Source of the DNA: Micromonospora phaseoli
GTDB lineage: Bacteria; Actinomycetota; Actinomycetes; Mycobacteriales; Micromonosporaceae
Direction of reading: 5' to 3'
Length of the DNA stretch: 64,000 nucleotides
Assembly: GCF_900109115.1 (NCBI RefSeq)
Contig: NZ_FNYV01000008.1
Location: forward strand, 241,968-305,967
Shown here: one piece after another, positions 43,886 through 52,367 of the stretch
Layout: the number at the start of each line of letters is the position of its first letter
How positions within the stretch are numbered: the first letter of the stretch is position 1
Made by a program: the position numbers and the translations under genes
The notes under the pieces: generated by a model
Databases searched by the model: none
What the model was told of the DNA's origin: nothing
What the model saw: the letters and a program-made list of their open reading frames with translations, nothing else

Positions 43886-44527
43886 CTAGGTAGTGTCTCC
43901 GGTCACCCACCGCAGCGCGTGGGCCAGATGGTCGCGGAACGCGTGCTCGGCGTACGCCTCGATCGTGTGTCCGAGCGCGGTGTAGAAGGCCCGGCCGCCG
44001 AGCCGCTCGTGGCACCAGGCCAGTGGGTGGTCGGCGCCCATGCCGCCACCGTCGTACGTGGACTCGTCGACGCGCAGCAGGATCCGGGCGTCGGGGTACG
44101 AGCGGAAGTCGTACCACTCGTCGACGAACGCCCAGGACTCTGGCAAGTGAGCGGTCGCCGGGTCATCCGCGTCGACAACGGTGACCGTGGCGGGTTGTAC
44201 CTCCGGGTGCTTGTCGAACCAGGCGCCGACCAGTTCGCCGTAGAACGGCCAGCCGTACTCGGTGGCAGCGGCGGAATGCACGCCGAGGAAGCCGCCGCCG
44301 CCGCGCACGTACGCCTCGAACGCCGTCCGGCCGACGTCGCTGAGCACACGGCCGTTGGTGTTCATGAAGACGACCGCGGCGAATCGAGCCAAGTTGCTCC
44401 GCGTGAAGACGCCCGGGTCCTCCGTGACCTCGACTTCGGATCGCAGCTCGCGGATGGTCCGCACGCCGGTCGGGATCGAATCGTGCCGGAACCCCGCCGT
44501 GCGGGAGAAGACCAAGACTCGCTTCAT
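43886..44527 (-). CDS. ThuA-domain protein
   Basis: A 213-aa protein of the ThuA/trehalose-utilisation family, a class I glutamine amidotransferase-like fold: MKRVLVFSRTAGFRHDSIPT, VVFMNTNGRVLSDVGRTAFE, GGGGFLGVHSAAATEYGWPF, and HPLAWCHERLGGRAFYTALG at the end. Members occur in sugar loci; some act on sugar ketones, most are unproven. The start at 44527 is where similarity begins. Its stop is directly followed by a truncated amidohydrolase. Both precede the MFS gene on the same strand, suggesting a former sugar-acid cluster. Confidence 0.88.
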   Translation of the reverse strand: MKRVLVFSRTAGFRHDSIPTGVRTIRELRSEVEVTEDPGVFTRSNLARFAAVVFMNTNGRVLSDVGRTAFEAYVRGGGGFLGVHSAAATEYGWPFYGELVGAWFDKHPEVQPATVTVVDADDPATAHLPESWAFVDEWYDFRSYPDARILLRVDESTYDGGGMGADHPLAWCHERLGGRAFYTALGHTIEAYAEHAFRDHLAHALRWVTGDTT

Positions 44528-44843
44528 CTGACATCTACCCTGGCACCGGTCACCACCTGCACGATGCCATCCTGCGCTCCGGATCGGCAACCGGCCGGGT
44601 CGGGACCCGGGTGGGATGGTGGTGTGGCGGTGCCGGTGGTGCCCAGGAATCCGTGTCGACTGCCGGTCACGTGACCAAAACACCTGACCGCTTCCGCGGC
44701 AACCATGGTACGGGCGCGCCATGATGACGGGGATGGATCCGATCGATCGTACTGGCCGCTGTGTTCGAGCCTGAATGTTACTGAACGTTTCGGTTCGAAT
44801 TCTGGTGTCTTGTTGTTGTTTCCGTTACCGATGTAACCAAGAC
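44528..44843. promoter_or_regulatory. Divergent region upstream of GH5 gene, with inverted repeats
   Basis: No gene. It becomes AT-rich after 44770. GAAC-N6-GTTC at about 44781-44794 and a perfect GTTAC-CGAT-GTAAC hairpin at 44824-44837 are inverted repeats that could bind regulators. The left half holds the short leader of the ThuA gene. Confidence 0.4.
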
Positions 44844-44859
44844 GACATCAGCTGATGTC
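44844..44859. promoter_or_regulatory. Perfect 16-bp palindrome GACATCAGCTGATGTC
   Basis: The palindrome is exact over 16 bases and shares GACATC-N4-GATGTC with the repeat at 40761-40776 before the CBM42-GH43 gene. It covers the first possible ATG of the GH5 reading frame (44855), which argues that this ATG is not the start and that the palindrome is an operator in the leader. Confidence 0.6.
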
Positions 44860-44896
44860 CGAACCGGAGGCCCCAAGTTCAGTGATTGGAAGTTCG

Positions 44897-46414
44897 ATGA
44901 CAGGGATCACATCGTCTGATGGTCATGCATCATCGCGGAGCAGTCGGTCGTCGCGCCCGCTGCTAATCGCCCTGGTGACCGCTCTGACAGCGCTGGGTAG
45001 CGTCGTCGCCATCTCGTCGCCGGCCACTGCCGCCACCCGCCAGTTCCGAGGCATGAACTGGGCGGTGCTGGGAGACAACTTCAGCACCGGCCCGCTCGTC
45101 GTGCAGGGACTGAGCCAGTCCGACAGCAACGCGACAGTACGGGCCAAGGCCAACGCCATCTACGACGACATGGCCTCCACCATGGGGGTCAACACCGTCC
45201 GGCTGCCAATCAACACCCACACGGTCGGGACGACGTGGTGGAACGCCTACCGGGGTGCCATCGACGCCGCTACCGACCGCGGATTCAAGGTCATCCTCGC
45301 CTACTGGGAGGACGGCGCCGCCTCCGGCGGCAGGATCACGAACCTCGCCGCGTGGAACGCGATGTGGTCCACGGTGACCAACACGTACGGCTCGAACACC
45401 AATGTGTACTTCGAGCCGATGAACGAGCCGCACGGTTACAGCTCGGCGGACTGGCGCAACGTCGCGGCGAACTGGCTCAGCTACCACTACTCGGCGGTGC
45501 CCGGCCGGGTGCTCATCGGCGGCACCGGCCTCAGCCAGGACCTGCGGGACATCTGCAACGACAGCCGCTTCAACTCGACGTTGCTGTCCTTCCACCACTA
45601 CGCCTTCTTCTACGGCGAGATGACCTACGACGCCTTCCGCAGCCACATTCAGACCCGCCTCGGCAACTGCGCCTCCCGGGCGGTCGCGACCGAGTTCGGC
45701 GCGCCCATGAACGACGGCCGCAACTACGCCGACGCGGGCAGCACCGACAACTTCGTGCGCCACATCCGCGCCATGGCCCAGGTCATGCGCGACAACCAGA
45801 TGGGCGGCACCTACTGGCCCGCCCTCGGTGGCAAGACTGGCAGCATCGGTTACGACTGGTACTCGATGTTCTCCCTCAGCGGCAGCGGCACCGACCTCAA
45901 CCTGACCATCCGCAACACCTCCGGCGCCGACCGGATCCGGTACGCCTGGGGCGACACCATCGGCGGCGGCCCCACGACGCCTCCGCCCGCAACGGGGACC
46001 TTCTACCGCATCGACGTGCGCCACAGCGGCAAGGCCATGGACGTCCAATCACCGAACACCGACAACGGCGCGCGCGTCGGCCAGTACACCTACGGCGGCA
46101 ACGCCTGGCAGCAGTGGCAGTTCCAGGACGCCGGCAGCGGCTACTGGCGCATCATCAGCCGGCACAGCGGAAAGTGCCTCGATGTGGTGGGCGCGTCAAC
46201 CGCCGACGGCGCCGAGATCATCCAGTACACCTGCGGCACCGGCACCAACCAGCAGTTCCAGATGGTCGCCAACGGCAGCTACTTCCAGCTCAGAGCACGG
46301 CACAGCAGCAGATGCGTGGACGTACCGTCCGCATCGACCGCGAACGGCGCGATCCTCAAACAGTATCCGTGCAACACCGGCACCAACCAGCAGTGGTCGC
46401 GCACAGCCGTCTGA
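44897..46414 (+). CDS. Secreted GH5 glycoside hydrolase with CBM13
   Basis: A 505-aa modular enzyme. ATG 44897 is preferred because GGAAG lies four bases before it and the earlier in-frame ATG (44855) is inside a palindrome. A signal peptide ends near ATAAT (residue 47). The GH5 barrel spans about 48-345: FEPMNEPHG holds the acid/base Glu177 and ATEFGAPMND the nucleophile Glu266. After a short Pro/Thr linker, a ricin-type CBM13 trefoil (about 365-505) has three Q-x-W/F repeats, very like the one on the GH43 galactanase. A beta-glycanase acting on cellulose, mannan or galactan is possible; the subfamily is not certain. Confidence 0.88.
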   Translation: MTGITSSDGHASSRSSRSSRPLLIALVTALTALGSVVAISSPATAATRQFRGMNWAVLGDNFSTGPLVVQGLSQSDSNATVRAKANAIYDDMASTMGVNTVRLPINTHTVGTTWWNAYRGAIDAATDRGFKVILAYWEDGAASGGRITNLAAWNAMWSTVTNTYGSNTNVYFEPMNEPHGYSSADWRNVAANWLSYHYSAVPGRVLIGGTGLSQDLRDICNDSRFNSTLLSFHHYAFFYGEMTYDAFRSHIQTRLGNCASRAVATEFGAPMNDGRNYADAGSTDNFVRHIRAMAQVMRDNQMGGTYWPALGGKTGSIGYDWYSMFSLSGSGTDLNLTIRNTSGADRIRYAWGDTIGGGPTTPPPATGTFYRIDVRHSGKAMDVQSPNTDNGARVGQYTYGGNAWQQWQFQDAGSGYWRIISRHSGKCLDVVGASTADGAEIIQYTCGTGTNQQFQMVANGSYFQLRARHSSRCVDVPSASTANGAILKQYPCNTGTNQQWSRTAV

Positions 46415-46459
46415 CGGCCGTCTCGACGTGACCGCGGATCCGCGGTACGGCCCCCTCAC

Positions 46460-46491
46460 CCCCGGTGCCGAGCTCGCGCTCGGTGCCGGGG
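46460..46491 (+). terminator. Strong stem-loop after GH5 gene
   Basis: CCCCGGTGCCGAGC (46460-46473) and GCTCGGTGCCGGGG (46478-46491) form a perfect 14-base stem with a four-base loop, 45 bases past the stop codon. Confidence 0.88.
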
Positions 46492-46534
46492 AGCCGCCTC
46501 CGCGCTCGAAAGGACAGCGGCTCCTGGAGCATCG

Positions 46535-46672
46535 TTCCAGAACCCCGTCGTCGGTACACCCAACAGCGCCGACCCATGGCTCGGCTACCACAACGGCAAC
46601 TACTACTACACGGCCACTACCTGGACAGGGAACATCTACATCCCCCAAGCCCGCTACCGAATGGCGAGCGGC
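46535..46672 (+). pseudogene. GH43 N-terminal fragment
   Basis: The plus strand reads FQNPVVGTPNSADPWLGYHN then GNYYYTATTWTGNIYI. This is the first blade of a GH43 arabinofuranosidase-type propeller, with the catalytic-base aspartate in ADPW. The similarity stops at about 46665, no signal peptide or start precedes it, and the rest of the enzyme is missing. It is a relic of a second arabinan- or xylan-active enzyme beside the GH5 gene. Confidence 0.7.
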
Positions 46673-46688
46673 GCAGAAATGCGCTCGC

Positions 46689-47099
46689 TCATCTATTGTC
46701 GCCTGGCGTCACACGATCGAGGCTGATCTCGAGGCCAACGGCGCGCCCGCCGTACTTCCGAAGGCGGCCGACCAGCGTCACGATGGTGAACCACCGGAAC
46801 TTGTTGCCGTACTTCGCGGTGAGCGCGCGCTTGGCAACACGCAACTCCGACGCGGGAAGCACCCTCGCGTGGCCGTGCCACCAATCGTCGTGAGGTTCAC
46901 CGGCAAAGTTGGACGGCGCAACCTCGACTGTCGATTTTTGCCGGATCCGCTGCACCTTCCATGAGCGGCCGGGTGTATAGGCGTAAAGGCTCCCTCCCGC
47001 TGGCGCCAGCCATACCGGGGTCGACACCGATGACCCATCCTGGCGGAACGTCCGCAATGCAAAATACTCATTCTCGTCGAAGTCGACTTGACGTGTCAT
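46689..47099 (-). CDS. PPOX-class F420-dependent oxidoreductase-like protein
   Basis: A 136-aa split-barrel flavin/F420-binding protein. Markers are FALRTFRQDGSSVSTPVWLA, LYAYTPGRSWKVQRIRQKST and VEVAPSNFAGEP, followed by a short C-terminal half lacking the usual SRIL tail. Family members use F420H2 or FMN; the substrate is unknown. ATG 47099 has GGGAAGA about nine bases before it. It points away from the Sel1-repeat gene. Confidence 0.8.
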   Translation of the reverse strand: MTRQVDFDENEYFALRTFRQDGSSVSTPVWLAPAGGSLYAYTPGRSWKVQRIRQKSTVEVAPSNFAGEPHDDWWHGHARVLPASELRVAKRALTAKYGNKFRWFTIVTLVGRLRKYGGRAVGLEISLDRVTPGDNR

Positions 47100-47208
47100 G
47101 AGACGAGTCTTCCCGAGATCGGCCAAGGGCAGCAAGCGGACCAAGATCATGTTAAGCGCTCTGCACAGCGGCGTCATCCGGAGGCCGCCTACACTGCCGA
47201 TCGTGACG

Positions 47209-48396
47209 ATGACGGCGTACGAGCAGGGCTTGTTGGCTGTTGAGCGGCGGGAGTACGAGGTGGCCCGGGAGCTGTTGGAGCTGGCCGGCGACGACCCTGA
47301 TGCGCTGTTGCTGTCAGCTCAGCTTGCCGGCGAAGGGCTCGGCGGGCCGGTGGACACGGCCAGGAAGCTGTCGCTGTACGAGCGTGCCGCCGATCTGGGC
47401 AGCGCGGAGGCCGCATACAACCTCGGGGCGATTCACGCGAACGCGCAACGGTACGCGGTCGGGCTGAACTGGTACCGCCGCGCCGCGGAGCTCGGCGATT
47501 CCGCAGCCCTTCGCATGGCCGGCATCATGTACGCCACCGGGCAGGGCGTCACGGCAGACGACGTCGAAGCGGAACGACTACTGCTGGCGGCCGCGGTAGC
47601 CGACGCACGTCGGGTCTCGTTCGACCTTGGGGCGCTGTATGCCCATAAGCGGCATGACCCGGTCCTGGCTGCGCAGTGGTTCCTGCGTGCGGCGAAGGAG
47701 GAGGACACGCGAGCGCAGCGGCAGCTGGAACTGCTCGTGCCGCGTCTACGTGAGCTGCCGGCGGATCAGAGCCGTGCCCGTACGATGCTCGGCGTCATTC
47801 TCGCGTTTCACCTTGACCAGCGGGCCGCCGGTGCTGAGCTGTTGGAGGCCGCCGCCGCCGAAGGTGACCCGGAGGCGCAGCGCGCGCTGGCGTTTCTGCT
47901 CGACGGCGGCGCCGACGGGTTGGGCGACACGACCCGGGCGATGGCGCTGTATCGGGCGTCGGCGCAGGCTGGTGACGGCTACGCGGCCTACAACCTCGGC
48001 ATCAGGGAAAGCGATCACCATGAGGCTGTGCGGTGGCTTCGGCAGGCAGCGGAAGCCGGAGTGCATGAGGCATACCCGCATCTCGCGAACCGCCTCAGCG
48101 AGCTTGATATCGATGACGAGGCGTTGCGGTGGTACGTCCGGGGCGCCGAGACTGGGCACCGGGGTTGTATGTTCGCGGCAGCGTGCTGGTACCGCGACGG
48201 CTTCGGTGGTCCCGTCGACCTCGTCCAGGCGCTGCGTTGGTACCTCGCCATGCTCAGTGTCGGCGGCGGCGACGGCATCCATGAGGCACACAAGATCGTC
48301 CCGATGATGACGGACGATCAGATCCACGACGCCGGTCGCCTTGCTGGACGGATCTCGGACGCCGACGTCTTCGTCGTTCGCCGACACGCGGCTTGA
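47209..48396 (+). CDS. Sel1-like (TPR) repeat protein
   Basis: A 395-aa alpha-solenoid protein built from about eight to nine Sel1/TPR-like repeats (for example LYERAADLGSAEAAYNLGAI, WYRRAAELGDSAALRMAGIM, LYRASAQAGDGYAAYNLGIR, WLRQAAEAGVHEAYPHLANR). No signal peptide, so it is a cytoplasmic scaffold-type protein. ATG 47209 is used; GTG 47203 is an alternative and neither has a good ribosome binding site. No enzymatic domain is present. Confidence 0.82.
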   Translation: MTAYEQGLLAVERREYEVARELLELAGDDPDALLLSAQLAGEGLGGPVDTARKLSLYERAADLGSAEAAYNLGAIHANAQRYAVGLNWYRRAAELGDSAALRMAGIMYATGQGVTADDVEAERLLLAAAVADARRVSFDLGALYAHKRHDPVLAAQWFLRAAKEEDTRAQRQLELLVPRLRELPADQSRARTMLGVILAFHLDQRAAGAELLEAAAAEGDPEAQRALAFLLDGGADGLGDTTRAMALYRASAQAGDGYAAYNLGIRESDHHEAVRWLRQAAEAGVHEAYPHLANRLSELDIDDEALRWYVRGAETGHRGCMFAAACWYRDGFGGPVDLVQALRWYLAMLSVGGGDGIHEAHKIVPMMTDDQIHDAGRLAGRISDADVFVVRRHAA

Positions 48397-48419
48397 CCGC
48401 TGCCCGACATGCGGCCGTC

Positions 48420-48938
48420 GGCCCACGGTCGAATCCCACGACCGAACGCTCATGCCGCCGACCGCGAATGACGATTCGTGTCGGGAGAGCAGGTCGGTGC
48501 GCACCAGCTCGATCCTCGATCGGCGCATATCCGCCGCGAAGTACGCCAGCTTCTCGGCGCTGGCGGCTTCGCTGAACACGGCTCGGGCGCGTCCCTGTCG
48601 AAGCAGCCAGAGCTTCAGCTGCGCCCAGTCCGTCCGCCGGCCCGACTGGTCTCCCAAGTGTTGATCGATGACCAGCAGCAGGTACAGCCACCAGTTGGCT
48701 CGCTCGCCCGATGCCGACTGCCGGCGGTCCAGCCACTGCCGGGCGCTGATCCTCGTCGAGACGAAGGAGGTGGATCAACCCGTCCTTGACAGCCTGGCGC
48801 TGCCCGCCGAGCCTCCTCGCGGCCAGGTCGGTGACGTCCCCATTTGCCGCAAGGCGCTCGTTACGCAGCGTCCGGCCGAGCCGGCGCAGGTGCCGTCCCG
48901 ACGTGCTGATGAGCGCAACTGGATACGGCGGGCGCGGC
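48420..48938 (-). pseudogene. Frameshifted hypothetical gene
   Basis: Two minus-strand frames carry protein-like sequence in succession. The 5' part reads RHLRRLGRTLRNERLAANGD and onward to KDGLIHLL (about 48900-48770). The 3' part, in another frame, reads QWLDRRQSASGERANWWLYL, LLVIDQHLGDQSGRRTDWAQ and LKLWLLRQGRARAVFSEAAS. Joined, they would make one helical protein of about 160 residues, so a frameshift near 48765-48775 is likely. The family is not recognised, and no good start is visible after the stop of the HEAT-repeat gene upstream. Confidence 0.4.
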
Positions 48939-48942
48939 GACG

Positions 48943-50877
48943 TCAGGGTGTGGCTGCGGCCAGTGCTTGCGTCGCCAAGTCTCGCGCCTCGTCGTCCTCG
49001 CTGATGCCGCGCCATCCTCCGCTGTCCAGCAGTCGTTCGTCTTGTTCGGCGGCGCGGTGCAGCAGGTGCGTGAATGTGGTGGCGGCCGGCCCGAGGGCGG
49101 CGAGGTAGCGCAGTGCTTGGCGGCTGACCGGCAGTTGTCGACTGTGCCGCAGGGGGTCGAGGGCCGCATCGAATACGGTCAGGCAGAGGGCCGGGTCGCT
49201 GGTGATGCGGTAGTGCGCGAAGCCCAACTCGACACCGTCCCAGGTTGGCCAGTAACCGGGTTGCTCCACGAGCTGCCGTTCGATGTCTGACACGTAGCGC
49301 GTCGCAAGCGGACCGAGGTCGCCTAGCCTTCGGGCAGCTGAGGCATTGATGCGTCGTCCATCGAGCACGTCGTCGCGGGCCAGGAACGGCTCGGGGTCAC
49401 CGGTTATCCGGTACAGGGTCCAGGCGGCGGCAAGGGCTTCGGGTCCGTCCCCGGTGGCCATCTGCGTCAGTGTGCTGCGCGCCGCTGCGGCCGCGGGGCC
49501 GAGCGCGGCGAGGGCAGTACAGGCCGGTATGGGCTGTTGCGTGTCGAGCATGGCGGTCAGTTCGGGTACTGCTGCCGCGGCGGCTGGTCCGTAGGCCGTC
49601 AGCACTTGTGTGAGCTGGTATGCCGTAGACGTGCCGGGATCGTTGCGCAGTCGCCATCGGATCGCGGGCACGAGGTCGTCGGCGTACGCGGTCAGCGGCA
49701 GGCAGACGTCGGCGATGCCCGGGTCTTGGTTCAACCAGTAGAAGTCGTCGCCGTAATGCGTCGAACCCATGCGGAAGACTTCTGGATCACGGCGCAGCGA
49801 CCGCTCGACGGCCGGAACCGCTCGCCGGTCTCCCCACCGTGCCAGGGCCCATGCGGCCAGCGCTCCCGTGCGGCCTGGTTGGCTGATCAGCTCCGCGACG
49901 CGATCCGACCAGGCACGACCGACATCTCCCGAGGCGGCGAGTAGGTGGACAGCGGCTGCCCGGATGGGGGCTGGTCCCTCGAGTGCGGCACCGATGTCCG
50001 GGGTGAGCGCGATGGTGGCCGAACGCCACTTCCGCATGACCGTGCCTACCTCGGCGAGCGGTCGGTCGTCCTGTGTCCGGGCTGCTTCGCCGATCGCGAC
50101 CTGGGCCAGGGCGATCCGGGCTTCGCGGTCGTCACCGAGTTCACGGCCCAGCCAGCCGGCGGTGCGCTTCGGCACGGCACCCGGGTACGCCGCGAGAAGG
50201 TGCTCGGCCGTCCCGGCTTGGTGGCCGAGACGGCGGGCGGCGACCAGGAAGGTGAGACGTCGTGGATCTTCGGCCGGCGGGGTACGGTCGGACAGCCACC
50301 CGGCGATAGCTGCTCGTTTCCCGGGCGCCAAGGCGCCCTGCGCTGACGCGGTAGCCAGGGCGAGAACGTAGTCGGCCGCGACATCGGGATCCGCCTCGCC
50401 GGGAAGACGGCGCATCAACTCATCGGCAAGGTCGTCGGCGCGCTCGACCAGCTCGACCAGGATCTCCACGCCGCCGCGCCGGACGGCGGGATCCAACTCG
50501 TCGAGCAGTTGCAGCAGCCTGTCGAAAGCCCCGAGCAGACCCTTCCGGCACGTCCGGGCCGAAGGCTGGGACCGCCATGGCTCCCTCATCTCTCGATCCA
50601 GCGCGGCGAAGCGGCATACCAGGTCGAGGATGTCCGCTCGATGAGGAACCGTCGGGTCCAAGGCGAAGCGAATGAGGAACGGCACCACCGCGGCGCCTGC
50701 GGGGTACACCGCACCGCCCTGGTGATAGACCGCTACGTCGAGATCGCCGAGAGCGTCAACACAGGTCTCCGGGTCAGTCATCGCCGCCAGCCAGCCCGGC
50801 ACCTCATCCGCCGAGCCGTACGCGTGCTTCAGCGCCGACCAGTCGATCTCGGAAACCCCGTCCAGCAGCCCAGCCAC
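48943..50877 (-). CDS. HEAT-repeat protein
   Basis: A 644-aa cytoplasmic alpha-solenoid. The N-terminus (IDWSALKHAYGSADEVPGWL, AVYHQGGAVYPAGAAVVPFL) matches actinobacterial HEAT-repeat proteins, and repeats such as ALAAWALARWGDRRAVPAVE, ALAALGPAAAAARSTLTQMA and ALAAAWTLYRITGDPEPFLA run to the end. No catalytic domain, signal or membrane segment. Such proteins are thought to be interaction scaffolds; the partner is unknown. The downstream remnant and upstream hypotheticals are on the same strand. Confidence 0.85.
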   Translation of the reverse strand: MAGLLDGVSEIDWSALKHAYGSADEVPGWLAAMTDPETCVDALGDLDVAVYHQGGAVYPAGAAVVPFLIRFALDPTVPHRADILDLVCRFAALDREMREPWRSQPSARTCRKGLLGAFDRLLQLLDELDPAVRRGGVEILVELVERADDLADELMRRLPGEADPDVAADYVLALATASAQGALAPGKRAAIAGWLSDRTPPAEDPRRLTFLVAARRLGHQAGTAEHLLAAYPGAVPKRTAGWLGRELGDDREARIALAQVAIGEAARTQDDRPLAEVGTVMRKWRSATIALTPDIGAALEGPAPIRAAAVHLLAASGDVGRAWSDRVAELISQPGRTGALAAWALARWGDRRAVPAVERSLRRDPEVFRMGSTHYGDDFYWLNQDPGIADVCLPLTAYADDLVPAIRWRLRNDPGTSTAYQLTQVLTAYGPAAAAAVPELTAMLDTQQPIPACTALAALGPAAAAARSTLTQMATGDGPEALAAAWTLYRITGDPEPFLARDDVLDGRRINASAARRLGDLGPLATRYVSDIERQLVEQPGYWPTWDGVELGFAHYRITSDPALCLTVFDAALDPLRHSRQLPVSRQALRYLAALGPAATTFTHLLHRAAEQDERLLDSGGWRGISEDDEARDLATQALAAATP

Positions 50878-50885
50878 GCCGCATA

Positions 50886-51509
50886 TTAAACCGCCCAGGA
50901 AAGTGACGGCGGCCGCCAGCCGGTGAACAGCCGCTCAAGCAACGGCGCACGATCCAGGCCCAGCACTGAAATCAGCTGGCGTCGACGGCCATCTGCCGCG
51001 GCTTGACGGTCTCGGCCTTCGGACACCCAGGCGAGCACCCCGCCTACCGCTGCTCGCCTGGGTATCCGGATTTGCCGCATGGTGCATGCCGTCGCTCGCC
51101 CGACTGCTTCCACCTGGGCATTGCTGGGAGTATTCGGCGTGCAGTTCGGCGTACGGCCGGCGTTGGTCAGGGTGACGCCGGGTTCTGCCCATGCCGATCT
51201 TGGCGCAGCAGTGCGTGCCTGGCGTGTGAACACGATGAGCCGCCACTCCTCGGCCAAAGCTCGCACCTGGTCGGCTTCCAAATCGAATGCCTCGCGGCTG
51301 CCGGTCAGCACCAATGTGTCAGCGGCGACGTCCCACCGAAGATGATCGCGAAACTCCTGATGCCAGGCTCGTTGATGGTCAGCGATCGGCCGCACCGGCA
51401 CCTCGACACTTGCCGTCTCGCCTCCCCGGCGAGCATTGTGGCCGGACCTGGCACAACACAGCGACTGAGTTACCTGACGTCGTGTGGATCCGAGGCCGGA
51501 TGACGTCAA
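50886..51509 (-). CDS. Hypothetical protein, uncertain and possibly broken
   Basis: A frame of up to 207 codons. Two parts look coding: LVLTGSREAFDLEADQVRAL with AEEWRLIVFTRQ near the middle, and LISVLGLDRAPLLERLFTGW at the end. The stretch between them is poor, so one or two frameshifts are possible. The N-terminal 35 codons are doubtful and the start may lie further in. No family was recognised. It ends nine bases before the HEAT-repeat gene on the same strand. Confidence 0.35.
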   Translation of the reverse strand: MTSSGLGSTRRQVTQSLCCARSGHNARRGGETASVEVPVRPIADHQRAWHQEFRDHLRWDVAADTLVLTGSREAFDLEADQVRALAEEWRLIVFTRQARTAAPRSAWAEPGVTLTNAGRTPNCTPNTPSNAQVEAVGRATACTMRQIRIPRRAAVGGVLAWVSEGRDRQAAADGRRRQLISVLGLDRAPLLERLFTGWRPPSLSWAV

Positions 51510-52042
51510 TGCGAGAAGGGCTCCAGGCAGCCGAATTCGGCAGCCGAGCCGGTAACCTCGACCAGGACTCGGTCGGGCCGCACGTCCCCGGCCACACAGC
51601 CCAGGCTCGCGAAGCGAACCGCGTACACCGTACCCGGCGGGGGTGTCTCCTGCCCGATCGACGGTCGCATGGCGGTGACCTCGATCGTGTCTGCCTTGAT
51701 ACCCAGGTCGAGCAGCGCTCGCTGGGTGGACGCCGGCGCGAAGTCACCCGCCGCTCGTAGTGCCTCGAGCTTGGGCCGAATCCGCGCGGCGAGTTTCCGC
51801 CCGGTGCGCTGCTCCGCGGCGGAGAGTTCGTGCCGTCGCTTCCAGCCGTTGTTGTCGGCATGGTTGGGGGGTGCGTCTGCCTGCGGATCGGTCGGCTCCG
51901 CCACCACGGCGGGCGACGCCGGCGCACTCGTGGGTATCGCCTGTACGTCATCGACCCGGGTGCCCGGGGCCGCGCAGCCGAGCGCCAGCACGGCGAGCAA
52001 TGCAGCAGCCACCAACCAGCTGATCTTCCCTACCCGCATCAT
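51506..52042 (-). CDS. Hypothetical secreted protein / lipoprotein
   Basis: A 178-aa exported protein. The N-terminus is a typical signal (MMRVGKISWLVAAALLAVLA) ending in a lipobox-like ALGC whose -3 and -2 residues are not standard. After a Pro/Ala linker comes a domain with TGRKLAARIRPKLEALRAAG, LLDLGIKADTIEVTAMRPSI and a pair of cysteines (SLGCVAGDV, FGCLEP). No function is known. GGGGG precedes the ATGATG start by three to six bases. Confidence 0.65.
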   Translation of the reverse strand: MMRVGKISWLVAAALLAVLALGCAAPGTRVDDVQAIPTSAPASPAVVAEPTDPQADAPPNHADNNGWKRRHELSAAEQRTGRKLAARIRPKLEALRAAGDFAPASTQRALLDLGIKADTIEVTAMRPSIGQETPPPGTVYAVRFASLGCVAGDVRPDRVLVEVTGSAAEFGCLEPFSH

Positions 52043-52367
52043 CGGCCCCCGTCGTTTCGATTCCGACGATCTGATCGTACGAAGTGCCGTCCTTCTCCGG
52101 CCCACCTCGGTCTGCACCGTCTTCGCCCCATGACCATTACGCACATTGACCCGCCGGCCCGACTCCTCGTCGACGCCAGCCTCGTCAGGATGGGCATCCA
52201 AGCCGATGCCCACGGCTTGGTCGACCGCCTCCTCCGCGCGCCCTCGCCCGGCTCATCCGCACCACGAAAATCATCAATGTTGCCGCGTTCGCTGACGTGC
52301 TTGAACATCGAGCGGTGCTGGAAAGCGTTCGTGCGGTAGGGCTGGTGAGCGACAGAATGGCGCCCAC
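52043..52367. other. Intergenic stretch with a short broken plus-strand frame
   Basis: Starting at ATG 52130 the plus strand reads PARLLVDASLVRMGIQADAH then GLVDRLLRA. After a shift of one frame it continues LIRTTKIINVAAFADVLEHR, AVLESVRAVGLVSDRMAPT and a stop overlapping GTG 52368. The two pieces look like one small protein of about 75 residues broken by a frameshift, or a chance. No family recognised. Confidence 0.3.
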
